Notes: generated by a model from the letters alone, not told the origin. A DNA stretch of 64,000 nt from Pseudoalteromonas piscicida (GCF_002208135.1 NZ_CP021646.1:1719501-1783500); one strand, 5' to 3'. Numbered from the stretch's first letter, positions 54,570 to 63,098 are shown. Made by a program: numbers and translations.

Positions 54570-55612
54570 TACGCCCGTTCCTCAAGAATTTGCACATCAC
54601 CCAACGAAAGCAGCGCATCTTGATTGGTGAACACCGATTCAAAATACATCACCGATGGTGTGAAATTGGCGTGGCCGTTTTCCCGAGCGGTTGTTTTGGG
54701 TGGTGATACACAGGCCATAAATAGCCTATGCCACCCTTTAGATAGCGTGACACTTAACGTTTTATCGCCATAAGGCCAGTTTGTATCCCCCTCAGGTGTC
54801 GCCGCGTTTGTGTCGTTTGGACTTCGGTCATATTTGAACAGCGTCAGTGTCTCCGTATTAATATCTCCAACCGTTGCGTATATACCTGCCTCGTATATCC
54901 CGCCACCTGTCTCAGTCCAAGGATAGGTTTTGACCGTGTCATCCACCTTTAAATCAAACGGCACATTGTCCAATTCATCAGGGATAAACACGTCAAAATA
55001 TGGCACGCTCTCGCCCTCTAACTGCGAACGCGTATATGGCCTATCATCGTTGTAGTTTAAATACCTTACGACATAGGGCAGTTGAATACTTTGGGATTGA
55101 AACACGCGCTTGTTTTCGGCTGAGATAAAATAGTAAATATCACCGAAGTTTGTGAGTTCAATTTCAGCACCAGCCCTAAACAATCGGCCGTTTTTGACTG
55201 AGCCATAATCCCCCGTCATATCATCGCCGCCAATCCAAATATCAAACGGTGCTTGCAGCATGGCGCGCAGTCGTGGCGGGTCAAAATCCATGAGCTTATT
55301 TACTCCTGGTCTTGTTGGTACGGTATACGATGAGATAACGGATGCACGCTCAGGCTGAGGGGTATAACTATACGGATGTTTACCAACCCAAACCGCAACG
55401 CGCATATCACGCTCAGCAAGCAAGTACATATACGCATAATTGATGTCTTTTAGGTTGAGTCCTTGTTCAACCTCAGAATCTAAAACGACATCACCCCTAC
55501 TATCAAATAGCTTTACTCTTAACCCAAGTTGCGCGCGAATAACTGAGAATGCACTTCCGCTTTGGTTAATCATCCACACTTCATCTTTTTTTAAAATATT
55601 ACGCATCAGCAT
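54569..55612 (-). CDS. Putative receptor-binding spike (P1-like)
   Basis: 347 residues, ATG 55612 with AAGGA 9 bases upstream (a second ATG is two codons on). No signal or membrane segment. The sequence is beta-rich with many Tyr, Asp and Asn residues (IELTNFGDIYYFISAENKRV; PYVVRYLNYNDDRPY). Its size is near that of PM2 P1 (about 335 residues), the vertex spike. The position between structural membrane proteins and the P5-like gene supports this. Direct similarity could not be checked. Confidence 0.5.
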   Translation of the reverse strand: MLMRNILKKDEVWMINQSGSAFSVIRAQLGLRVKLFDSRGDVVLDSEVEQGLNLKDINYAYMYLLAERDMRVAVWVGKHPYSYTPQPERASVISSYTVPTRPGVNKLMDFDPPRLRAMLQAPFDIWIGGDDMTGDYGSVKNGRLFRAGAEIELTNFGDIYYFISAENKRVFQSQSIQLPYVVRYLNYNDDRPYTRSQLEGESVPYFDVFIPDELDNVPFDLKVDDTVKTYPWTETGGGIYEAGIYATVGDINTETLTLFKYDRSPNDTNAATPEGDTNWPYGDKTLSVTLSKGWHRLFMACVSPPKTTARENGHANFTPSVMYFESVFTNQDALLSLGDVQILEERA

Positions 55613-55617
55613 GAGGT

Positions 55618-56454
55618 TTATTCCTTAAGCATGTAAGCCACAACGCCAAGCGCAGCAACGCCACCAACGACACTAAACACCACCATCATGGTTTTATTGG
55701 TGCTTACTGCGAGCTGCTGGTCATCTGAGCGACTGGCGTTATCGGCAAATTGAAACGCTTGTTTGTTGGCTAAAATGGATTGGTCTGAGGCCGTTTTATA
55801 GGCGTCTTGGGTGGCGCTTAGCATGGATTCGGTAAGGTCTCGCGCAAGGTTGTTGCCCTTGTCGATAGACACATAAGCCAAATCAGACATGCGCGCATTT
55901 GCATTGTCTGCGGCATCAATGGACATTCCTGCAAGATGCGCGGAATTGCTCATTGCATCCGATGCGATATCGCCAATACGTCCATTGGCATCGCTTAGCG
56001 CGTTGACCGTGGTGTCTAGCGTGTCACCCGCAAAGCCAAGTACATCGCTGTTTAGTCCTGCGGAATACTCAACCATATCCCGAGCAAGGTTACTGTTTGC
56101 GGTAATGGCCGTGTCTGCGGTGTCACCAACTTGGTTAAGTGCATCCCCTGCAAAGTCCAGTGAATCGCGGTTCACATCGCTGGCATAGTTAAAGCCGCCA
56201 CGTGTAACGTCACTGGCAAAATTAAATCCGTCTGTGGTCATGTTGCTAGCTGCATCAAAACCCGCAATGGCCGCGCCACTAATGTCGCTGCCGAACGCAC
56301 TTAACGCATCTACTAAGCCGTGGTCAGTTTGTGTAATGTGGTACGTGTTACCGTCCCCATTGGTAATATACCCGTTGTTGTCACCATCAATCCCGAACGT
56401 CGTTGACGTGTTATTGGTGGTTTGACGGGCGTCTGAACTGGATTTACTCGACAT
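55618..56454 (-). CDS. Hendecad-repeat structural protein with C-terminal membrane anchor
   Basis: 278 residues. A Gly/Asn/Asp turn-rich segment (about 20-42, GIDGDNNGYITNGDGNTYHI) precedes about thirteen 11-residue units from residue 65 to about 207, for example GFDAASNMTTD, GFNFASDVTRG, GFNYASDVNRD, SLDFAGDALNQ. The 11-residue period implies a right-handed coiled coil. Residues about 255-274 (MMVVFSVVGGVAALGVVAYM) form a membrane anchor. This would suit a fibre, stalk or tunnel component fixed in the internal virion membrane. It overlaps the upstream gene by 11 bases. Confidence 0.65.
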   Translation of the reverse strand: MSSKSSSDARQTTNNTSTTFGIDGDNNGYITNGDGNTYHITQTDHGLVDALSAFGSDISGAAIAGFDAASNMTTDGFNFASDVTRGGFNYASDVNRDSLDFAGDALNQVGDTADTAITANSNLARDMVEYSAGLNSDVLGFAGDTLDTTVNALSDANGRIGDIASDAMSNSAHLAGMSIDAADNANARMSDLAYVSIDKGNNLARDLTESMLSATQDAYKTASDQSILANKQAFQFADNASRSDDQQLAVSTNKTMMVVFSVVGGVAALGVVAYMLKE

Positions 56455-56800
56455 TCAAAATCATCCTGTAAACCTTGTGCCCATCCGCAAGCGTGCTTTC
56501 ATGCTTGAATGGATAGGCAGACAAGAGGCGTGATAACCCCTTGTGCTTGGTATGAAATACAATGGATGGGGCTTTGATGCGTCGAGCAAATGCAACGATA
56601 AGTGGGGCGATGTGTAACAGGTTTTCGCCCTCTGCACATACAATACAAAGCCCGTCCACATCCGCGCGCAGCACACAATAACAGCCAGAGAACTCAACCA
56701 GTGCGGCCGCCTTGTTTTCTACCTGAGCCTTGATTTCGTCATAATCGTCAAGCGCTGCGGTCTTAACGTGATGAAACTCGTCGATGTGAGCTACGCGCAC
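56444..56800 (-). CDS. Small phage protein of unknown function
   Basis: 118 residues. It alternates strands and helices (CYCVLRADVDGLCIVCAEGE; APLIVAFARRIKAPSIVFHT; LADGHKVYRMILNVE) in a pattern reminiscent of a small acetyltransferase-like alpha/beta fold, but no acetyl-CoA motif is clear. No membrane segment. It lies in the structural operon, overlapping the next gene by 11 bases. Confidence 0.55.
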   Translation of the reverse strand: MRVAHIDEFHHVKTAALDDYDEIKAQVENKAAALVEFSGCYCVLRADVDGLCIVCAEGENLLHIAPLIVAFARRIKAPSIVFHTKHKGLSRLLSAYPFKHESTLADGHKVYRMILNVE

Positions 56801-56809
56801 CCTATCCCC

Positions 56810-57028
56810 CTATCTAGTCAACAAATACGCGCCAGCAAGCACAAGCACACCGACAATCAATAACTGGTTATTACCACCACCGCCAAAGTTGATATTGCCA
56901 CCTTGGAAGCCGCTTGATTGTGATTGGTCGCCCACACCCGATGTCGCTGGACCCGCAGTGATGGGGCTACCCGCCCCGTTTGTGAGGTTAGGCATTGCGC
57001 CCGTTGCACCTAATAACGCGCCGACCAT
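56810..57028 (-). CDS. Small glycine-rich virion membrane protein candidate
   Basis: 72 residues: a Gly/Ser/Asn-rich first 50 residues (SSGFQGGNINFGGGGNN) and a single C-terminal membrane helix LLIVGVLVLAGAYLL. This matches the style of the small integral membrane proteins in PM2 virions. Its ATG (57026-57028) immediately follows the stop of the next gene upstream. Confidence 0.6.
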   Translation of the reverse strand: MVGALLGATGAMPNLTNGAGSPITAGPATSGVGDQSQSSGFQGGNINFGGGGNNQLLIVGVLVLAGAYLLTR

Positions 57029-57151
57029 TTACTTAGCCGCCTGTTTACGTGCTTGATACTTGCGATATGCATCGTTCACCACACTCGCCGCAAGTGCGCC
57101 ACATGCCGCCATTGCGACCCCTTTCAAAAATGCTATGGTGTTCTTGTTCAT
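57029..57151 (-). CDS. 40-residue membrane protein
   Basis: ATG 57151 to TAA at 57029. It has one hydrophobic stretch, IAFLKGVAMAACGALAASVV, then a basic tail YRKYQARKQAAK. It is packed exactly between two structural genes with 0-base gaps on both sides, which argues that it is real. It is a likely internal-membrane virion component. Confidence 0.65.
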   Translation of the reverse strand: MNKNTIAFLKGVAMAACGALAASVVNDAYRKYQARKQAAK

Positions 57152-57457
57152 CTACTTAACCGCCTTAATAATTAGTGCAAAACCCAATAAGCCAACCGAC
57201 CCCATCAAAAGGTGAGATTGCTTAATGCCGAATATCATCGGCTCTTGTCGCTGTGGTGGTTGTGCTGTGGTTTTTGGTGCATCAACCAACACCGCCGCGC
57301 CATTGTCTAGCTCCGTGGTGTTGGCTTGCTCATTCTGTAATTGACCCGTTGAGGCTTTCTTTGCCTTGACTGCCTCAACTTGTCCCCAAACTTCTAATGC
57401 GCGGCCAAGGGCGGAATCAACCGACCCCCAAAAGCCGCTATTCGCAGGTGCTGTCAT
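57152..57457 (-). CDS. Small structural membrane protein (P3-like size)
   Basis: 101 residues. A hydrophilic, Gln/Thr-rich first 75 residues, then a C-terminal membrane helix HLLMGSVGLLGFALIIKAV. It starts 9 bases after the capsid gene. PM2 P3, of similar length, lies next to its capsid gene, so equivalence is plausible but not tested. Confidence 0.6.
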   Translation of the reverse strand: MTAPANSGFWGSVDSALGRALEVWGQVEAVKAKKASTGQLQNEQANTTELDNGAAVLVDAPKTTAQPPQRQEPMIFGIKQSHLLMGSVGLLGFALIIKAVK

Positions 57458-57466
57458 CAGTCCCCC

Positions 57467-58312
57467 TTAGAATGAACTTGCAGCGTAATTATCTGCGTAG
57501 TGAACAATGACCGAAGCCGCGCCGCCCTCATCGCAATCAATGCGTAAGCGCATATCATGGATAGCGTTTTCCCCTGTCTTAGTCAGCATCAAAGAGCTAA
57601 ACACATCCCCTTGCTGCATTAGGTCTACAGCAAAGGTGTCTTTTTGGGCGGTGCGGCCGCCTTGCTTCAAGATGTGGTTGTGTAGTTTGAGTGGTAGGCG
57701 GTCGCGCCATTTGGTGTTGTTGACGAGGAACTCAACCTCGGTCACACCGACCTTGTTTTCTGTGTCTTGCACTGGCTTTCGGATTTCAATCAGCGCGATG
57801 TGCGCGCCCTCTGGGCGTGGAATATCAGCCACCTCATTAGTGCCTTGTGCGAAGTTGAAGCGGAAAACGCGACGCTTGAACAACCAGCCCGGCAACGTGC
57901 CCGCTGACTTATGCGCCCATGCTTTAATCTGCGGGTTGGTTGCCGCGCTGTCGATATCAAATTTGATTTGTGCCAACTCAAGGCCGACTGTGCCAAGACC
58001 GAAGAAACGCTGAACTTGCAGGTCTGGCGATAGTGCGCTTTTTACTTCTGGACGGGTGAAGTGAAGTGCAACATAGCCATCAAGCTGTTCACGCTCGTAG
58101 TAGTCGTTTTCCTTAACCAATTCCGCCAGTGTTTCGTACTCGGTCAGCATGCGGCCATTTAGTTCAACGCGAAAGTTTTTGATTTGTGCAGGGGTAATAC
58201 CCTGTAAATCAAAAAAGATAGTTTCGTATGTCAGGCCAAGCGGTAGACTTACCGAAGCCGTGCCGCCAGCGTGAACGCCTGTGATGTTGTTAAGTGGTGA
58301 TAGTTCTAACAT
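57467..58312 (-). CDS. Major capsid protein (PM2 P2-like double jelly roll)
   Basis: 281 residues, close to the 269 of PM2 P2. It starts MLELSPLNNITGVHAGGTAS, then LPLGLTYETIFFDLQGITPA and continues as alternating beta strands with no membrane segment. An IKNFRVELNGRMLTEY loop occurs early in the first half and ALIEIRKP opens a second beta-rich half, consistent with two jelly rolls. Proteins beginning this way are annotated as P2-like capsid proteins in PM2-like prophages. Trimers would form the T=21-type shell over an internal membrane in the PM2 lineage. Confidence 0.8.
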   Translation of the reverse strand: MLELSPLNNITGVHAGGTASVSLPLGLTYETIFFDLQGITPAQIKNFRVELNGRMLTEYETLAELVKENDYYEREQLDGYVALHFTRPEVKSALSPDLQVQRFFGLGTVGLELAQIKFDIDSAATNPQIKAWAHKSAGTLPGWLFKRRVFRFNFAQGTNEVADIPRPEGAHIALIEIRKPVQDTENKVGVTEVEFLVNNTKWRDRLPLKLHNHILKQGGRTAQKDTFAVDLMQQGDVFSSLMLTKTGENAIHDMRLRIDCDEGGAASVIVHYADNYAASSF

Positions 58313-58324
58313 GTACTTGTCCCC

Positions 58325-58432
58325 TTAACCGATGATGAAACGTTTAACGGAACGAAGCGCGCGAATGTTATTGATTGCGGCAAGAACGCCTAATGTAACG
58401 GCGACTGGAACAAGGGTGTTTTTATCTAGCAT
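58325..58432 (-). CDS. 35-residue membrane protein heading the structural operon
   Basis: ATG 58432 (AGGTAA about 5 bases upstream), stop 58325. One hydrophobic helix, TLVPVAVTLGVLAAINNI, with a basic end RALRSVKRFIIG. It is the first gene after the operator-rich gap and 12 bases before the capsid gene. It is probably a virion membrane protein. Confidence 0.6.
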   Translation of the reverse strand: MLDKNTLVPVAVTLGVLAAINNIRALRSVKRFIIG

Positions 58433-58497
58433 GTGATTACCTAATTTTAAGTTAACGCCAATTGCGTGTGAAAAAGCGTTAATTAATAAATCAGGCG

Positions 58498-58562
58498 TTT
58501 CGCTCTCTTGGCAAACGGATTTCGCTCCCCCTAGAGCGAAAAGAGCGAAATTTTCGCTCTTT
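58498..58562. promoter_or_regulatory. Operator cluster: five copies of TTTCGCTC in a late-gene control region
   Basis: TTTCGCTC lies at 58498-58505, 58520-58527 and 58552-58559, and as its complement GAGCGAAA at 58534-58541 and 58543-58550. Bases 58540-58550 and 58552-58562 form a perfect 11-base palindrome around one T, and 58520-58541 forms another with a 6-base spacer. It lies in the 163-base gap between the ATPase gene and the structural operon, about 65-130 bases upstream of the latter's first start codon. It probably binds a phage regulator; a terminator for the early unit is the alternative. Confidence 0.75.
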
Positions 58563-58595
58563 TGGGGTGAAATTTAGTGTGGTTTTTTCTTGAAT

Positions 58596-59396
58596 TTACG
58601 CTTTTTCAGCTTCTCCTTTGAATTGTTCCATGGTCAATTTGTGCACTTTTCCCGTTTTAATGTCGATGTAACACGGCTCAATTTGACCAATCCCGCCTTT
58701 GTGTTTTACCAGATAGTAAAGGCGCTTTTCTTCGTATTGTCCGTTCAACACACTAATGCGAATTACGTTCGCCATTTCGGTAGAAAATTCGGTAGCCATT
58801 CGCTTGGCGTCCGCTTCTACTTCTTGTGCCCCTAGTACTTTTCGTGGGCTGTTACTCCAAATGGTTTTTGGCACTTCCTGACTGCGCTGAAAAACAGTGT
58901 GAAGCACAATGCCGAACTTACGGCCACCCGTTGCCAGCTCGCCCACAATTGTGTCATCTTTACCCACTGAATCAGTTAGCTTGGCCAGTTCTTCAATGAC
59001 CACATCAAGCTCGCGATTCCCGTCCGATGCGTTCCACATGAGTTGTGCGAACCATTCCAGCTCTCGCTTTCTGGCTTCTTTGAGTTCAGCGCCTTTTAAC
59101 GTCACTGGGAACTCAGGGCAATACGCAACCACAAACGCCTTACCACTTGACCACGCATCAATGAAATTTTTAGCGAATGCCTTGCGCGAATTAAAGCGGT
59201 AAATAGGTCGACCACCCAACCCGTTAAAAGGCGACTTACTACGGCCATCAAATTTATATTCGCCGTACAAATCAAAAATGGCCGCGTGCTTGCCGATCAT
59301 GCCCATCAGCTTGATGGCGGCTGATTTGCCGCCGCCCGTGCCAGCCAGTACACATACGTGTTTGGCTTTCAGTGAGTTATCATCGTTAATTGCCAA
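58596..59396 (-). CDS. Genome-packaging ATPase (P9-like, FtsK/HerA superfamily)
   Basis: 266 residues. Walker A G-T-G-G-G-K-S at about 19-25 (VCVLAGTGGGKSAAIKL), a strand IFDLYGEYKF, and Walker B ELDVVIEELAKL at about 128-139. The layout fits the A32-like packaging ATPases of internal-membrane tailless viruses, and PM2 P9 is such a protein. It would pump the genome into preformed capsids. It overlaps the upstream gene by 11 bases. Confidence 0.85.
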   Translation of the reverse strand: MAINDDNSLKAKHVCVLAGTGGGKSAAIKLMGMIGKHAAIFDLYGEYKFDGRSKSPFNGLGGRPIYRFNSRKAFAKNFIDAWSSGKAFVVAYCPEFPVTLKGAELKEARKRELEWFAQLMWNASDGNRELDVVIEELAKLTDSVGKDDTIVGELATGGRKFGIVLHTVFQRSQEVPKTIWSNSPRKVLGAQEVEADAKRMATEFSTEMANVIRISVLNGQYEEKRLYYLVKHKGGIGQIEPCYIDIKTGKVHKLTMEQFKGEAEKA

Positions 59397-59925
59397 CTTG
59401 CGCCTCCTTAACTTCCGCTTTAGGCGTATTCAGTGATTCGTACTTTTTCACTTGAGAGAATAGCGAAAAGGCAGTGGTTGCCAGCACGACACCGAGTTGA
59501 ATTTCTTCACCGTATTTCGCAAGCCAAGGCGGCATTTTTCCGCCCTTGCAGTGCTTTTTAATCACAGGCAAAGCACGCGCTGCTATTACTTCGCGTGTGT
59601 CGTGGTCGATGGTCACAGGCGCATCGAAACTCGACTCAACAAAATTCGCTAGCTGGTCAACACCAAGCGCAGCAAATCCCGCCATGTCATCGTCTGTCAT
59701 AACCTCAGATTCTGTGACCTCGGTGCTTTCGCCTTGCTGATCAAGTTCGGCATTGTCGCCTGTATAACTAGCTAGATGCGAGTACTCGAATTCCTGCAAC
59801 TGCGCAGAGTCCTGCAAAGACACCGCGCCCGATTGCGCCCCAATTTGTTCCGCTGTCATCTCGCTTTCGCTCTGATTCGCTTCCAATTCGTTTGTTGTTT
59901 CGCTCTGCTTCGCTTTGTTGGTCAT
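59386..59925 (-). CDS. Acidic phage protein with C-terminal membrane helix
   Basis: 179 residues. Residues 1-85 are Glu/Gln/Ser-rich and probably disordered. A folded segment (about 88-140) contains DMAGFAALGVDQLANFVESS and KGGKMPPWLAKYGEEIQLGV, and a membrane helix lies at about 143-160 (LGVVLATTAFSLFSQV). The first 158 bases overlap, in another frame, the end of the upstream gene; both frames look coding. Function unknown; a virion membrane protein or ATPase partner is possible. Confidence 0.65.
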   Translation of the reverse strand: MTNKAKQSETTNELEANQSESEMTAEQIGAQSGAVSLQDSAQLQEFEYSHLASYTGDNAELDQQGESTEVTESEVMTDDDMAGFAALGVDQLANFVESSFDAPVTIDHDTREVIAARALPVIKKHCKGGKMPPWLAKYGEEIQLGVVLATTAFSLFSQVKKYESLNTPKAEVKEAQVGN

Positions 59926-60397
59926 CGTGATTTTGCTCCGTTTCGGTTGTGGTTGGCGTCCATTCGTTGGCCGCTGGTTTATGTGTTATTACGGGTTGAT
60001 TGGTTGGCACTTCAGTAGCGAGTGTTTCGCTCACTTCGCCCTTAATGGCCTTTTCCCATTTCGCTTGAATGAGGTGGCCGCTTCGCTTGTCCATGCCGCA
60101 ATTTGGGCAGTGTAGATACAGGTATTGTTTGCCTGTTCGTTGTCTTCGAATTGCAGCCATGCCGCTACATCCATCACACTGGATATGGCCTAAATCGGGA
60201 TTGGCGGATTTACTCATAGTGACCCCCACGCCTGTTACCCCCTCCAATACTTCAATGCGGTGGGCAACTTCTGAAATGAGACTGAGCGCTTTTTCAAGCG
60301 CCTTCTCTGCGGCCGCGATTTTGGCAGCGGCCTTAATCGCGGGTAGGCGCTTGGCCTCGTCTAGCATGTCTTTAATAGCTTCGATTTTGTTTTGCAT
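59768..60397 (-). CDS. Zinc-ribbon phage protein with C-terminal membrane helix
   Basis: 209 residues. An N-terminal coiled coil (about 1-52, Ala/Glu/Lys-rich) is followed by a zinc ribbon (CDGCSGMAAIR, then LHCPNCGMDKR at about 74-102). After it come a hydrophilic stretch and a short membrane helix near the C-terminus (GVFAGLCAVAGIRVLA). Its last 158 bases overlap the next gene out of frame. A DNA-binding role in replication or packaging is possible. No family firmly recognised. Confidence 0.65.
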   Translation of the reverse strand: MQNKIEAIKDMLDEAKRLPAIKAAAKIAAAEKALEKALSLISEVAHRIEVLEGVTGVGVTMSKSANPDLGHIQCDGCSGMAAIRRQRTGKQYLYLHCPNCGMDKRSGHLIQAKWEKAIKGEVSETLATEVPTNQPVITHKPAANEWTPTTTETEQNHDDQQSEAERNNKRIGSESERKRDDSGTNWGAIGRGVFAGLCAVAGIRVLASS

Positions 60398-60409
60398 GGC
60401 TGTTCCTTG

Positions 60410-60595
60410 TTAAACTGCTTTTTTGAATTTGCCCGTAACTAAGCTACGAGCCATATACGGCACATGGTGCGGGTTTTCACATAAGAACTCGCACATTTGC
60501 CGAACCTCAACTTCTGCGTTTTCTGGTATCCACATGGTTACCTTTTTTTCGCCCTTTGCTTTGCGGGCTTGTTCATAACGTTGGTTTCTACTCAT
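60410..60595 (-). CDS. Small basic phage protein, possible ribbon-helix-helix
   Basis: 61 residues from ATG 60595 (an upstream in-frame ATG at 60610 is possible). KKVTMWIPENAEVEVRQMCE resembles a ribbon-helix-helix N-terminal strand followed by a helix, which would suggest a DNA-binding regulator or copy-control protein. It overlaps the end of the replication gene by 8 bases. Confidence 0.55.
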   Translation of the reverse strand: MSRNQRYEQARKAKGEKKVTMWIPENAEVEVRQMCEFLCENPHHVPYMARSLVTGKFKKAV

Positions 60596-62534
60596 TGAAG
60601 CCATATACATTCCCCGTCACCAGTGACAGCTCGTTATATGCCAACGCTTCATGGGGTTGCACACGTTCAAATCTGTCGTACCAATTACACAGTGAATCAA
60701 TGGAATTGTTCACTGCTTGCTGTGTTTGAATGAGCCATTGATTGATGGCTGACTCGTCTTGTCTTGTTTGTTCGATTTCGCTGGTATCGGCACACTTGCC
60801 AAAGGCCGTTTTTAGCCTCCAACCGCGCACGCCAATAGCCCAATTCACAAACTCTAGGAAGTGGTTATCACTGGCAAATTGCGCCATGCCACCACGCGCA
60901 AAATTGCCGTGAATTTCGCGACCGATACCCTTAACCTTGTCTTCAAGTGCGGTCATGCGTTCGGTGAGTTTCGCTATGAATTGCGCACGCTTTTCGCTGA
61001 AATTGCCTTTATTCAAGCCCTTTTGCTTTTCGCGCTCACCGATAGTCATTTTGAGTTTGTTGGCGACTGCGGCTTTGCGTTGGCGCTTGGCTTCAAGCCC
61101 TTGCATGTATTCTTGGATCAACCCATACATGTGCTGCGCCTCATGCGTGGCGCAGTTTTCCCATGGCAAGGCACGAGCGCTTTTGCTGATGTTGTAGCGA
61201 TTGCCTTTGATTTCGCCTTGGTCGCCCGCTTGACCTTTGGTCATATAGCCAACGGCTTTAAGGAGATACTTTGCGGCGGCATTGGCGTTTTTGATGCGCT
61301 CAAGCTTCACGTAACCTTTGCCCCATAGTGATTCAATGCGAGCCGCCCATTCACGAAAATGGTGGTGTTCGACGTTCCAACGCATGAGCATGTGAACGTG
61401 ATAATTTTGGTGTCCGAGTGACGAAACTTCACCCCACGGATAAGTGCGAGTTTCGATGATTTCGTGCGGTGCTTCCGCTACCCAAACGTAGTCGAAAATC
61501 GGCTTGTCGCTTGCGCCCACACACTTGATGATTTGCGGCTTTCCATCGAATTGATAGACACGCTCATTTTCGTGCATTACATCGGTGTGAACCTTTTCCC
61601 CGCCCATAGATTTAAGGTAGGTAAATTCGCCTGATGCACGGACTGATTTATTGCCGATTTTAACCTTATCGCCCGCGAACCCCTCGCCACCGTTACGGCT
61701 CACCCATCCGCGCTTGTGCATCTTGCCAAGCGCATCTAAAAATGGACTCATTTGCTGCCCTATCGTGGTTTCACAATTATTGAGCGCACGGCGTGCTGTG
61801 GCGTTGAATGTAATGGTGGCGAACGTAGTAAATCCACCGCGAACCGCTTGCATGTAGAGGCCACTATCAATGATTTTGCCACTTGCGCGGCTGGTCAATT
61901 TCGATGTGAACAATGCGCCCGTGTTGGCGTCCGGTGCGTCGCTGGTTTGGGTGAGTTGCGTGCATACGATGCGGTAGCTGTTATCCCAATTGCGCGTTTG
62001 GAAGTGAACACGGCTCTTGTTGTAGTCAACCTTGCCGCCTTTGTAGCCTGTAAAATCGCGGCTAAAGGTGACTTCCTTGCCATTTTTGCGTGTGGTGGTC
62101 TTTGGTGTGTCATCAAAAACGGCTGACTCAAAGTGATTAGGGTCAACGTAAGACACCGCTTTTGACACGATTTCGCCCGTTGCATAGTCCATTCGCTCAC
62201 CGTCACGCAAGCCAAGACGCTCTAAACGCTGCTCTGGCGTCATCTGATTTACAGCGGCCGTGTATAGGTTTTCGGCTTTTTGTCTTGTGTGTGCTTGCTG
62301 TGCTGCGCTAACGTGCTGTTTTTTCGACTTCTCTAACCCTGTCGGACTTCTGCGGGTTCTGACAAGCCTAGCTTTTTCCACCCCTTTCGGGGCGTCCGCT
62401 TTGCGGGCTTTTGCATCGAGTTCTTCTATCCACCAAAGCGGCGTGGCCTTTTGGATTGGTGAACCATAAAAAGCGCCACTAAGGGCGCTTTCTGCTGAAT
62501 CTTGAATGATATGTTCGGGGATATTAATTGGCAT
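60588..62534 (-). CDS. Rolling-circle replication initiator (HUH endonuclease, P12-like)
   Basis: 648 residues from ATG 62534 (GGGGG about 5-9 bases upstream). The HUH motif is in GHQNYHVHMLMRWN (about 376-385), and the catalytic Tyr motif is AAKYLLKAVGYMTKG (about 420, Y-x-x-K). An upstream motif-1-like strand is FTTFATITFNATA. Length and layout fit PM2 P12 and phage gpA-type initiators, which nick the origin and drive rolling-circle replication. No nick site was recognised with confidence. It starts within the previous gene (11-base overlap). Confidence 0.85.
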   Translation of the reverse strand: MPINIPEHIIQDSAESALSGAFYGSPIQKATPLWWIEELDAKARKADAPKGVEKARLVRTRRSPTGLEKSKKQHVSAAQQAHTRQKAENLYTAAVNQMTPEQRLERLGLRDGERMDYATGEIVSKAVSYVDPNHFESAVFDDTPKTTTRKNGKEVTFSRDFTGYKGGKVDYNKSRVHFQTRNWDNSYRIVCTQLTQTSDAPDANTGALFTSKLTSRASGKIIDSGLYMQAVRGGFTTFATITFNATARRALNNCETTIGQQMSPFLDALGKMHKRGWVSRNGGEGFAGDKVKIGNKSVRASGEFTYLKSMGGEKVHTDVMHENERVYQFDGKPQIIKCVGASDKPIFDYVWVAEAPHEIIETRTYPWGEVSSLGHQNYHVHMLMRWNVEHHHFREWAARIESLWGKGYVKLERIKNANAAAKYLLKAVGYMTKGQAGDQGEIKGNRYNISKSARALPWENCATHEAQHMYGLIQEYMQGLEAKRQRKAAVANKLKMTIGEREKQKGLNKGNFSEKRAQFIAKLTERMTALEDKVKGIGREIHGNFARGGMAQFASDNHFLEFVNWAIGVRGWRLKTAFGKCADTSEIEQTRQDESAINQWLIQTQQAVNNSIDSLCNWYDRFERVQPHEALAYNELSLVTGNVYGFNE

Positions 62535-62886
62535 TTTTCCCCCAAAGGTTTGCAAGGCGAGCTAGCACCTTATTCACCTTGTCAATTTGCGCTTTGGTTA
62601 CTGCATAGCCCTCTTGGTCAACAATGCTTAAGCTTGCTTTTTCTAACCACTCATCACAACCACAGATTGCGGCTCGACTGAGTAACACAAATTCTTCATC
62701 GGAAAGCGGGCTTTCTTTTTGGCTACGTATTTTTGAAACACGCTTTTCGCACATCTCGATACAATCGCAACAAAGCCAAATATCGTATTCTTGCTGCGCA
62801 ACGTCGCACAGCTCAATTGGCATGGTGTAAATTGCATAACTGTCTGCATGTTCGTAACCGCAGATTTCACAAGGTGAATTACTCAT
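62524..62886 (-). CDS. Zinc-finger phage protein, early operon
   Basis: 120 residues from ATG 62886 (MSNSPCEICGYEHAD). Two Cys pairs, CEIC and CCDC (in DIWLCCDCIEMCEKR), are spaced like a treble-clef or zinc finger. The C-terminal half is helical and hydrophilic. It overlaps the replication gene by 11 bases and probably acts in early phage functions. Family not recognised. Confidence 0.6.
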   Translation of the reverse strand: MSNSPCEICGYEHADSYAIYTMPIELCDVAQQEYDIWLCCDCIEMCEKRVSKIRSQKESPLSDEEFVLLSRAAICGCDEWLEKASLSIVDQEGYAVTKAQIDKVNKVLARLANLWGKNAN

Positions 62887-63098
62887 CTGCATACCCCATT
62901 TCTTTCGACGACATTACAAATCGCATCATCAAGCTTATGCGCTATGCGGTGCATACCAAGTTCATGAAGCTCATCAACAAACCATAAATGATTTGCAAGC
63001 GTCATTACCGTGTACTGATACGCAGGGCGAGAGTGAAGATAAGTGCATTGCTGGATTGCCACACGCATCGCAGAAAAGTAAGTATTTGAAAACTTCAT
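62883..63098 (-). CDS. Small phage protein, early operon
   Basis: 71 residues: MKFSNTYFSAMRVAIQQCTY at the start, then several His-rich helical turns (ANHLWFVDELHELGMHRIAH). It overlaps both neighbours by 4 bases, which supports its being a real gene. No function recognised. Confidence 0.55.
   Translation of the reverse strand: MKFSNTYFSAMRVAIQQCTYLHSRPAYQYTVMTLANHLWFVDELHELGMHRIAHKLDDAICNVVERNGVCR

Noticed and set aside
54569..55612. Calling the 347-residue phage protein a tail fibre
   Set aside because: There are no tail, portal or terminase genes; a vertex spike of a tailless phage fits the context better.
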